DNA from: an uncultured Verrucomicrobia subdivision 3 bacterium
GTDB lineage: Bacteria; Verrucomicrobiota; Verrucomicrobiae; Limisphaerales; UBA11358
Direction of reading: 5' to 3'
Length of the DNA: 20,964 nucleotides
Assembly (NCBI GenBank): GCA_903847285.1
Contig: CAINDH010000166.1
Coordinates: 1 to 20,964 of the forward strand
Made by a program: the position numbers and the translations under genes. Each line of letters begins with the position of its first letter. The first letter of the stretch is position 1. The notes under the pieces are model-generated. The model saw only the letters and a program-made list of their open reading frames with translations, made no database searches and had not been told where the DNA came from. This document shows positions 7,746 to 14,407 of this stretch, piece after piece.

Positions 7746-7904
7746 TCAATGCTGGTGGTTATAGATGATGTGGAAGATTTTTGCCATCACGAGTCCCAGC
7801 ACGAGCGTGAAGGCAATGGTTAGCACCAAAATCTTGGCGTTCTTCCGCTGTTTCCAATCCTGGCTGCGCGGAAAGAATAACCGCCCGATCAAGTCATAAA
7901 GCAT
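7746..7904 (-). CDS. Small single-pass membrane protein (52 residues)
   Basis: This is an unrecognised small protein. From the ATG at 7904 it reads MLYDLIGRLFFPRSQDWKQR, then a membrane helix of about 20 residues (ILVLTIAFTLVLGLVMAKIF), and ends IYNHQH. The basic segment before the helix (PRSQDWKQRKNAK) suggests the N-terminus stays in the cytoplasm. The frame is open further upstream to 8033, but that extension has no hydrophobic or domain signal and overlaps a large inverted repeat, so I prefer the shorter form. It is convergent with the gene ending at 7698. Confidence 0.6.
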   Translation of the reverse strand: MLYDLIGRLFFPRSQDWKQRKNAKILVLTIAFTLVLGLVMAKIFHIIYNHQH

Positions 7905-7982
7905 AAGTCGTAAAAAAGGGGCGATGAAGACATTCCCACCGTCGCCCACGGCGTTGAAGCCGGCCGGACACTTTGCCGCGAA

Positions 7983-8032
7983 TGCCGCCATGCCCAGCCA
8001 GCGATGTCTTCTCCGCTTATGCCATGGCGGCA
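7983..8032. repeat. Perfect 10-base inverted repeat with 30-base loop
   Basis: TGCCGCCATG at 7983-7992 pairs exactly with CATGGCGGCA at 8023-8032. On the minus strand it begins five bases past the stop of the gene at 8038-8394, so it may act as a transcript-end hairpin or stabiliser. No T-run follows, so it is not a standard intrinsic terminator. Confidence 0.5.
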
Positions 8033-8037
8033 AAAAT

Positions 8038-8394
8038 TCACGTGGCCGGCACTAGCAGCGCAGGCGCAAACATTTCATCTACCACTTCCATAGAGCGGGC
8101 GGCGGTGTAATCATCGACAAAAGCAACGTCCACGGATTCAAACCGCTCAATCAATTCGTCCATCTCGACCGTTAAAATTTTCTCGGCCACGGTCAGTTCG
8201 ATTTCGATCCCCCGCGCCACCGAGCGGAAAATACCGATGGCTGGCTGCAGCCGCAGAAGGTTTTCCACGCAAATGCAAAAATCATTGAAAGCATCCTCGA
8301 AGGCTTCGGAACGCTGCCACACGGAAGGCTTGGCGTCGCAAACTGCCTTCACCGCCAGATACATGGTGAGGCGACTGTGTAATGAGCCATTCAT
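8038..8394 (-). CDS. Uncharacterised small protein (118 residues)
   Basis: I do not recognise a named family. The protein begins MNGSLHSRLTMYLAVKAVCD and is mostly helical. A helix carries VWQRSEAFEDAFNDFCICVE (about 25-44), a middle region has SVARGIEIELTVAEKILTVE, and a final conserved-looking FVDDYTAARSMEVVDEM comes just before the end. The pattern loosely resembles longer helical proteins of about 200 residues that I associate with Verrucomicrobia, in which case this copy is short. There is no signal peptide. An 8-base-pair hairpin (8396-8418) ends one base from the ATG and could limit ribosome access. The ATG overlaps the stop of the upstream coding remnant in an ATGA arrangement. Confidence that it is coding is moderate; function is unknown. 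Confidence 0.55.
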   Translation of the reverse strand: MNGSLHSRLTMYLAVKAVCDAKPSVWQRSEAFEDAFNDFCICVENLLRLQPAIGIFRSVARGIEIELTVAEKILTVEMDELIERFESVDVAFVDDYTAARSMEVVDEMFAPALLVPAT

Positions 8395-8395
8395 G

Positions 8396-8418
8396 CTCGC
8401 AGCTTAAACCGCTGCGAG
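8396..8418 (-). other. Hairpin abutting the start codon of the 8394 gene
   Basis: CTCGCAGC (8396-8403) and GCTGCGAG (8411-8418) form a perfect 8-base-pair stem with a 7-base loop, ending one base before the ATG at 8394 on the minus strand. In mRNA it would cover the ribosome-loading region. It lacks a T-run, so it is not a typical terminator. Confidence 0.45.
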
Positions 8419-8439
8419 GAGTTGACCAGTGACGTTCGC

Positions 8440-8455
8440 GTGAAGAATCCGTGTC
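8440..8455. repeat. 16-base direct repeat, left copy
   Basis: GTGAAGAATCCGTGTC occurs here and again at 11492-11507, on either side of the large surface-protein gene. Confidence 0.5.
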
Positions 8456-8738
8456 AATTGCCGGGGCTTGGATGGTCGTCGATGTATTGCTCGACGCGGA
8501 CGCAAGATAAACCCCGGCGGCAATGGTGTTTGTGCCTTCGAGCAGCAGCTTGGGGTTCACAACAAAACTTTGCCGGGTGTCGCGCAAAGCATTTGTCATC
8601 GGCACTGGCAACAGTCGTTGCCGTAAAAGAAGCGTGTGGCCAAGTGAAGGCAAAAATAAAACCGCCGTGAGGATGCGGAACACCGGCCATGCTTTCCAAG
8701 CGGATGCTTCAAAGCAAAAATACGACATAGTTCACCTG

Positions 8739-8770
8739 ATCGTAACCTGAATGTCGGGCAACGTAACGAT
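8739..8770 (+). promoter_or_regulatory. Putative element with two CGTAAC boxes
   Basis: CGTAAC occurs at 8741 and 8762, 21 bases (two helical turns) apart, 67-93 bases before the start at 8834. ATCGTAAC and GCAACGTAAC here match ATCGTCAC and GCAACGTAAC upstream of araC-tpsB (11595-11617), with a different internal spacing. This may be a regulator site shared by both genes. Confidence 0.4.
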
Positions 8771-8833
8771 GGGCGGAGCCGGTGGCGTGCTAATCTGCCG
8801 TTAGCAAGGAAACCAAACCTCAAGAAGTTGACT

Positions 8834-11416
8834 ATGAAAAATACCGCCCTGTTTTTGACCAAGAAATTTTTTACCTGCTTGGCGCTGGCCGCGCTGATGG
8901 TTCCAAGCGTCGTCACTGTGTCGGCGCAGAACCTGACGCAAACGAACGCGTTTCTTCCCGATCCGACCTTCTATCCCCAATACATCGGCAGTGGCACTTC
9001 CACGCGGTTTCCGTGCATGTTCCGCGCGACGATCACAAACCTTGCGGCCAGCACGACCTACCGCTACTACGTTCAGGTGGCCACCAATGCGGACTTGGGG
9101 GCGGCTCAAAGCGGCGCCGGCAATTCCATGTTGGTGAACCCCGCCGGCACAACCTTCACTTACACCACCGGCCCGGGCCTGACGACGGCTGGAAACTTTG
9201 AAACGTTCACCACCGATGCTACGGGCAACTACACTGGATGGTTCGGCTTTGTCCACTCTGGCAACGCCCGGTTTACCGCCGGGGCTCAGTTGTTTCCGGC
9301 CATCACCATCGGCAACACAGCGGGCACCGTGTTGTTGCGGTATGCGCCGCCGGCCTCGAGCGGAACATTTCTGTGCCTGGCATTTTCGACTAGCGCAGGA
9401 GCCAACAATGGCACCGGCATCCGGGAGACCAATTCTTCCGCCACCGCGAAAAATTTTGTGGTCTTGCATGACAACACTGCCGGTTCAGGACGTCCGCTTA
9501 CCGTGACATTTGTCGAGAGTGACGCCAACAACTTGGCAAGCGGAGCGGCCTATTATGGCGCGGTCGGCACCGGCCCGGTGGATGGGATTGCAGGCGCGTG
9601 GGGAACCATGGTGCCCAACACTTTGGCGAATGGTGTCCGGCGCATCGCCCAATACAACAACGCCGGCGCGCTCATCGGTGGCAACACGGATTCCGACGGC
9701 GCATGGCCCTCCGGCGCGACCGCCAACACGGTCAATCCCGCTGGCGGCACGACGACAATTTTGGACATAAAAACTTCCGACGCGCCCTTGAATATTGCCA
9801 ACACCATCACCTACAACGGAAATAGCAACACTGGAGGAACCGCCCCGACCGATGGCGGCAGTCCCTACGCTGTCGGCTCGACTGTGACGGTGCTCGGCAC
9901 CGGCAGCTTGGTTCGCGCCGGTTACACCTTCACCAACTGGAACACCGCTGCCAACGGCAGCGGCAGCAGCTTCGCCACGAATGTCACGTTCAATATCTCC
10001 TCCAACACCACGCTATACGCGCAGTGGTTGGTGCTGCCACCTGTCATCACCGGCGCGGCGACGGCGACGGCGTTCACGACGACTTACGGCACGGCCTCGG
10101 CGGCGCAGAACTTTTCAGTCTCCGGCGCGAATCTGACGGCGAACCTCGTCGCCACTGCCCCGACGGGCTTTGAAGTTTCCAGTGACGGCACGACTTACGG
10201 TGGCACGGCCACCTTCACGCAAAGCGGCGGCACAGCCAGCGGCACGTTACGCATCCGCCTCGCGGCTACCGCCACGGTATCCGGCAGCTACAATTCTAAG
10301 AACATAGTTCTCTCCAGCAGCGGGGCAACGAGCGTCAACGTCGCCACTGCCGCCAGCGGAAATGTGGTGAACGCAAAAACGCTCACCGTCACGGCCAACA
10401 ATACGAACCGCGTTTACGGCGTGGCAAATCCCACCTTCACTGCCGTCTACACGGGTTACACCAATGGCGATACAAGTGCGGTCTTGAGCGGCAATCCCAG
10501 CCTCACGACCACCGCAACCGTCAACAGTAACGCCGGAAATTACACCATCACGGCGGCAGTCGGCTCGTTGAGCGCGGCGAACTATTCGTTCAGCTTCGTC
10601 AATGGCACGCTCACGGTGGCGAAAGCGACGCCCTCATTTAGTTTTTTCTCAAGCGCGAATCCTTCTGGTTACAAGGATAGCCTCACGTTCACTGCAAACA
10701 GCTTTGCGGTGGATGTCACCGGCACCGTGCAGTTCATGACCAACGGCGCGAACCTCGGGAGCGCGGTTGCCATCAGTGGCTTCAGCGCGGCAAGCATCGG
10801 TGTAGCGGGATTGCCGCGCGGCACGACCAATGTCGTCCGCGCCATTTATTCCGGTGATGCAAATTATTTTTCCATCACGAATACGCTGACACAAACCGTC
10901 ACCAACCATCCGCCGGTTGCGAATGAAAACAGTTACAGCCGGAATGGCTTGAGCAGTTGGAAGATCAGCATCAGCGACCTGCTGACCAACGCCACTGATG
11001 TGGACGTTGAAAGCTTGGCTCTGGACAGCGTAACCACCAGCACCAATGGCATTGTTTTTGTCATCAGCGGAGGGTTTGTGCTTTATACTAACACCAACTT
11101 GGTTGACGACCGCTTCTCTTACACCGTCACGGATGGTTTTGGTGGCACGAACACCGGCGTAATCACCCTTACAGTTGGTAGTGGCGCGACCGGAGCCAGT
11201 TCAATCACCACAATTACCGGAACGAACCCAAAGGTTCTCACCGCGTATGGTATTCCGGGATTCACTTATGTGACCCAACGCGCGACGAATGTGAATCAGT
11301 CGGTTTGGGATGACATCGCAACCAACACGCTGCCGAACAATTCCGTCATCATCTCCGTGACAGACAACAATCCTCCGCCGGACGCTGCCTTTTATCGTTT
11401 GAAATGGCAGCCGTAG
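8834..11416 (+). CDS. Large multi-domain surface protein (InlB repeat, MBG, Ig-like, cadherin-like)
   Basis: This exported protein of about 860 residues is likely a cell-surface or extracellular adhesin-like product. Positions are for the ATG at 8834, chosen over an in-frame TTG two codons upstream. A signal peptide spans about 1-31 (ending VSAQ). Residues about 32-320 are an unrecognised beta-rich domain. About 325-398 is an InlB/Flg_new-type repeat (ITYNGNSNTGG, GYTFTNWNTAANGSG, NTTLYAQW). About 400-512 is a beta-sandwich with FEVSSDGTTYGG. About 515-596 is an MBG-type domain (LTVTANNTNRVYGVANP, GTLTVAKA). About 598-689 is a bacterial Ig-like repeat (FTANSFAVDVTGTVQFMTNG, IYSGDANY). About 693-781 is a cadherin-like domain (PPVANENSYS, FSYTVTDGFGGTN). 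The last 70 residues form the 'QRATN...W..I...FYRLKW' module also seen in the 3192 product. There is no PEP-CTERM signal. It is monocistronic, preceded by CGTAAC boxes. Confidence 0.85.
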   Translation: MKNTALFLTKKFFTCLALAALMVPSVVTVSAQNLTQTNAFLPDPTFYPQYIGSGTSTRFPCMFRATITNLAASTTYRYYVQVATNADLGAAQSGAGNSMLVNPAGTTFTYTTGPGLTTAGNFETFTTDATGNYTGWFGFVHSGNARFTAGAQLFPAITIGNTAGTVLLRYAPPASSGTFLCLAFSTSAGANNGTGIRETNSSATAKNFVVLHDNTAGSGRPLTVTFVESDANNLASGAAYYGAVGTGPVDGIAGAWGTMVPNTLANGVRRIAQYNNAGALIGGNTDSDGAWPSGATANTVNPAGGTTTILDIKTSDAPLNIANTITYNGNSNTGGTAPTDGGSPYAVGSTVTVLGTGSLVRAGYTFTNWNTAANGSGSSFATNVTFNISSNTTLYAQWLVLPPVITGAATATAFTTTYGTASAAQNFSVSGANLTANLVATAPTGFEVSSDGTTYGGTATFTQSGGTASGTLRIRLAATATVSGSYNSKNIVLSSSGATSVNVATAASGNVVNAKTLTVTANNTNRVYGVANPTFTAVYTGYTNGDTSAVLSGNPSLTTTATVNSNAGNYTITAAVGSLSAANYSFSFVNGTLTVAKATPSFSFFSSANPSGYKDSLTFTANSFAVDVTGTVQFMTNGANLGSAVAISGFSAASIGVAGLPRGTTNVVRAIYSGDANYFSITNTLTQTVTNHPPVANENSYSRNGLSSWKISISDLLTNATDVDVESLALDSVTTSTNGIVFVISGGFVLYTNTNLVDDRFSYTVTDGFGGTNTGVITLTVGSGATGASSITTITGTNPKVLTAYGIPGFTYVTQRATNVNQSVWDDIATNTLPNNSVIISVTDNNPPPDAAFYRLKWQP

Positions 11417-11491
11417 TCTGAAGCGCAGACTTGGCGATGGATTAAAATTGTAGTGTTTCAGAGTTGCACGTGAATGATTCCTGATGATCCA

Positions 11492-11507
11492 GTGAAGAAT
11501 CCGTGTC
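11492..11507. repeat. 16-base direct repeat, right copy
   Basis: This is an exact second copy of the 8440-8455 sequence, 76 bases after the stop of the large surface-protein gene. It lies inside a short coding-like minus-strand frame (ILLTDTDSSL) that has no recognisable start. Confidence 0.5.
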
Positions 11508-11580
11508 GGTCAGAAGAATGGTGTCTGCGCTCAGGAAAATATTCCAGCCCCATACTCACTTTTCGGACAGGCTCTCTGGC

Positions 11581-11617
11581 CGCTTGTTGCCGAATCGTCA
11601 CAATTCCGCAACGTAAC
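11581..11617 (+). promoter_or_regulatory. Putative operator/promoter element A (araC-tpsB copy)
   Basis: Bases 11581-11609 match the porin-upstream element at 25 of 29 positions, with core GAATCGTCACAATTCCGC. A CGTAAC box follows at 11612-11617. The conserved block ends 37 bases before the first possible start codon, close to its distance at the porin gene. It could be the binding site of the AraC domain encoded just downstream, or a promoter core for another regulator. Confidence 0.5.
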
Positions 11618-11646
11618 AGCCGCATTGCTCCACCAATCTCTCAGCC

Positions 11647-14406
11647 TTGTTGACTGTGGAACGACATTTGATCATCCAAGAATTAGCGTTGCGGCCGTCC
11701 GGCGAATGGAAGCCGGAGCCGCGTGGCTGGACGATTATGCGTGTGCTTGACGGCGCCGGCTATTCGTTGCAAGGCCCGGCCGCGCGCGAGTTGAACGCAG
11801 GCGACGCCATCGTCGTCGGGCCGGCCAGCAACCTGGTGGTGCGCGCAAGCCAGTTAGGGATTTTGAAGCTGGAGTATTTTCTGGTGCTGCCGCAATACCT
11901 CAACGGCCTGCTTACCGTCACGGAATGGGGACAACTTGAAGATGTGGCTCGCGAGGCCGCGCCGCGCATCCTGCATTTTCTCGCGAGCGAACCGATGGCG
12001 CAGAAATTCAGGCGATTGGCGGCGCAAAAGAAACGCGACTGTCTTTCTTCCCGTTCGTCCATGTTGCAGCTCTGGGCCTCGGCGATCACGGATTTACTAC
12101 CGGCCCAAAACGTCTCGGCTACGGGAGGTTTGCAACTGCGTGACCGCTTCCGCGAATTCATCGGCAAGATGTCGGAGGCGGAACTCGCCACGCGTTCGCT
12201 GCCGGAACTCGCGGAACAACTGCATTGCAGCGAGCGGCATTTCAGCCGCCTTTTCCGCGAAGAGTTCAAAATCTCGTTGCGTTCTCGCCAGACGGAACTG
12301 CGCCTGCAACGCGCGCGTCAGTTACTCGCGGCGACAAATGCCAAGATCATCAACGTGGCCTACGAGAGCGGTTACCGTCACCTGGGGCTGTTCAACGCGA
12401 TGTTCAAACGCCGTTTCGGCATCACGCCGAGCGCGTGGCGGCAGAAAAATTTGGTATCGCCGCTGCAGGATTTTCCCGCGCGCGGTGGCGGTGCGGTGTT
12501 GGCCTTGTTGATGTTCATGGCGCAGATTTTTTTTTCGACTGATGTAGCGGCCCAAACATCAAATGCCCCGGCCATGACGACGAATGCGGCTCCCAGATTC
12601 AAGGTGGAAAAGTATCTCGTCTCCGGCAACACCATCCTGCCGTCGGAAAAAATGAGCAGTCTGTTCACGAACGTGCCGCAATCTTTTGGCACGAACGTGA
12701 CGTTCACCGAGATCCGCTCGGCGCTCGCTCAGTTGCAGACGGCGTATCGTGAGCGCGGATTCGTGACCGTGTCGGTTGGTTTGCCGCCCCAGAAACTCAC
12801 CAATGCCACCGTGAAGATCAAGGTCACCGAAGGCCACCTCTCCAACATCCGCGTCCAAGGCAACAACTGGTTCAGCACGCCGAATGTGCTACGTTCATTA
12901 CCAAGCCTGCATTCGAACATGATGCTCAATTCGCATGTGTTCCAACGCGAACTGGATTTGGCGAACGCCAACCGCAACCGCCAAATTTACCCCGTCATCG
13001 GGCCGGGTTACGAACCGGGAACGAGCGAGCTGACGCTAAAGGTGAAGGACCGTCTGCCGTTGCATGCGCGAGTAGAGTTCAATAATCAGTCAACGCCTGG
13101 AACACCCGAGAATCGCGTGGCGTTCAACGCTTCTTACGACAATCTCTGGCAGTTGGAGCATCAGCTCGGCGTGCAATACACGTTTACGCCGCTCGATTTC
13201 AAAAATGCGGAGACCTATAACTGGTCCGATGTTGATGATCCGCTGATTGCCAACTACAGCGTCTATTACCGGATGCCGCTCGGCCCGGTCAGATCCGTGC
13301 AGGATCAGATCGACCAGGGTGGTGGCAAATTCGGCTACAATGAAGTCACCCACCAGTTCCAAATGCCGCCGCCGACAGGCCGTCCGGAATTCACGGTCTA
13401 TGCCAGCCGCTCCAGCTCAGACACCGACCTGAAACTTGACCCGAAAGAGGTGGTCTTCAACACCAACGGTGCATCGTTGGGATTACAGAAGGGTAGTGAA
13501 AGCCTAACTCTTAACCAAGGGGTGGGACTTAAGTTTTCCATGCCGCTGCCGCAGGTCAAAAATATTTCTTCCACGTTCACGGCGGGAGTGGATTACAAGC
13601 ACTACGAATCAGCGGCGGCGAACGCCGACATTTTTTATCAAGTCACGACGACCACGAATGCGGGTTCAACCGTCACCTTCGGCAATGTGCTCGGCACGGT
13701 GAAGCTGCCGGTAAAGACGACCGCCGTGGAGTATTTCCCATTGAACTTCGGTGTATCCGGTTCCGCGCCGGATCAATGGGGAGCAACCTCGTTCAACCTT
13801 CAGGGGAATTTCAACGTGGCCACTATCGGGTCGCTCTCGCAACTGGCTTACAGTGCCGCCGCGCCCAATGTGATCACAACCAACGGCAGCGTGGTCAGCA
13901 CCAACTCGCAAAACACCGCGCGGGATGATTATTTCACCGTGCAGGCAGGTGCTACCCGGGAACAGCGTCTTTACAAAGATTGGACGATGCTTATCCGCGC
14001 TGATGGTCAGTGGTCCTCCAGTCCGCTATTCAGTAACGAACAGTTCGGCATGGGTGGCGTCAACGGCGTGCGCGGCTATTCGGAAGGCGAAGCTTATGGT
14101 GATACCGGTTGGCGCGTTTCGCTCGAACCCCGCACACCGCTCGTCAACATCGGTATGGTGGATGGTGACATCCCGTTCTGGATGCGCGGCTCAGTATTTT
14201 TGGACTACGGCGAAATTTATCTGCTCAATGCCGTCGTGGCCGGAGAACGGCAGCGGCAACAGTTTTGCGGCGCGGGCATGTCACTCACCGGCAACATCGG
14301 CAGCCACATTGATGCTCGCATGACGATAGCGTTCCCCTTGCTGACCAGCGCGCTGACCTCGGCGGGTGATTTACACATCTATTTCGCGGTGGGAGGGCAA
14401 TTCTAA
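11647..14406 (+). CDS. AraC-family regulator fused in frame to a TpsB (ShlB/FhaC-type) secretion pore
   Basis: This is one 919-codon frame with two normally separate proteins. Residues about 10-90 look like an AraC sensor/cupin domain (RELNAGDAIVVGP). About 180-266 is a complete AraC DNA-binding domain with two helix-turn-helix units (LPELAEQLHCSERHFSRLF; INVAYESGYRHLGLFNAMFK), ending FGITPSAWRQKN. About 279-303 is a signal-peptide-like stretch: Arg, AVLALLMFMAQIFF, then STDVAAQ. About 317-396 is the first POTRA domain (FKVEKYLVSGNTILP), about 397-468 the second, and about 469-919 a 16-strand-type barrel with the TpsB hallmark GVRGY (807-811), FLDYGEIY and a terminal Phe. Starts TTG 11647, TTG 11650 or GTG 11656 are possible; no early ATG exists. 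A TTG at 12451 could start a separate TpsB with its own signal peptide. The partner tpsA begins one base after the stop. Domain identities are strong; whether the parts stay joined is unknown. Confidence 0.88.
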   Translation: MLTVERHLIIQELALRPSGEWKPEPRGWTIMRVLDGAGYSLQGPAARELNAGDAIVVGPASNLVVRASQLGILKLEYFLVLPQYLNGLLTVTEWGQLEDVAREAAPRILHFLASEPMAQKFRRLAAQKKRDCLSSRSSMLQLWASAITDLLPAQNVSATGGLQLRDRFREFIGKMSEAELATRSLPELAEQLHCSERHFSRLFREEFKISLRSRQTELRLQRARQLLAATNAKIINVAYESGYRHLGLFNAMFKRRFGITPSAWRQKNLVSPLQDFPARGGGAVLALLMFMAQIFFSTDVAAQTSNAPAMTTNAAPRFKVEKYLVSGNTILPSEKMSSLFTNVPQSFGTNVTFTEIRSALAQLQTAYRERGFVTVSVGLPPQKLTNATVKIKVTEGHLSNIRVQGNNWFSTPNVLRSLPSLHSNMMLNSHVFQRELDLANANRNRQIYPVIGPGYEPGTSELTLKVKDRLPLHARVEFNNQSTPGTPENRVAFNASYDNLWQLEHQLGVQYTFTPLDFKNAETYNWSDVDDPLIANYSVYYRMPLGPVRSVQDQIDQGGGKFGYNEVTHQFQMPPPTGRPEFTVYASRSSSDTDLKLDPKEVVFNTNGASLGLQKGSESLTLNQGVGLKFSMPLPQVKNISSTFTAGVDYKHYESAAANADIFYQVTTTTNAGSTVTFGNVLGTVKLPVKTTAVEYFPLNFGVSGSAPDQWGATSFNLQGNFNVATIGSLSQLAYSAAAPNVITTNGSVVSTNSQNTARDDYFTVQAGATREQRLYKDWTMLIRADGQWSSSPLFSNEQFGMGGVNGVRGYSEGEAYGDTGWRVSLEPRTPLVNIGMVDGDIPFWMRGSVFLDYGEIYLLNAVVAGERQRQQFCGAGMSLTGNIGSHIDARMTIAFPLLTSALTSAGDLHIYFAVGGQF
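12527..12535 (+). repeat. Nine-T run at the AraC/TpsB junction
   Basis: Nine consecutive T's lie inside the signal-peptide-like segment of the fusion (Ile-Phe-Phe-Ser codons). Losing one T gives a TAG stop four codons later (…FFRLM stop). Gaining one gives a TGA stop directly after FFFD. Either slip therefore leaves a stand-alone AraC protein with a hydrophobic tail and no pore. Confidence 0.75.
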
Positions 14407-14407
14407 A

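Larger units (their letters stand above)
8391..8602 (-). pseudogene. Decayed C-terminal fragment of a secreted protein, one frameshift
   Basis: On the minus strand one frame reads MTNALRDTRQSFVVNPKLLL, then EGTNTIAAGVYLASASSNTS. This resembles the 'L..G.N.IAVEVHQ.S.SSSD' strand pattern of beta-sandwich domains in secreted hydrolases and surface proteins. After DTDS the frame breaks. The next frame continues FFTRTSLVNSSQRFKLRA and stops, the kind of 'F..R..A' ending common on secreted proteins of these bacteria. No start or upstream part of the gene is visible. This is a by-eye reading of short segments, so it is tentative. Confidence 0.35.
8395..8833. other. Gene-poor region before the large surface protein
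   Basis: No intact gene is supported in these 439 bases; several overlapping open frames on both strands lack coding character. It contains the hairpin at 8396-8418, the minus-strand remnant to 8602, one copy of a 16-base direct repeat (8440-8455), and two CGTAAC boxes (8741-8746 and 8762-8767) in the presumed promoter of the 8834 gene. Confidence 0.6.

Noticed and set aside
8801..9469. 222-codon minus-strand open frame at the start of the large surface protein
   Set aside because: It overlaps a well-supported signal-peptide gene, has low-complexity Gly/Arg/Ser composition and shows no domain.
11415..11431. Six-base-pair hairpin at the stop of the large surface-protein gene as a terminator
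   Set aside because: The stem is short and no T-run follows.
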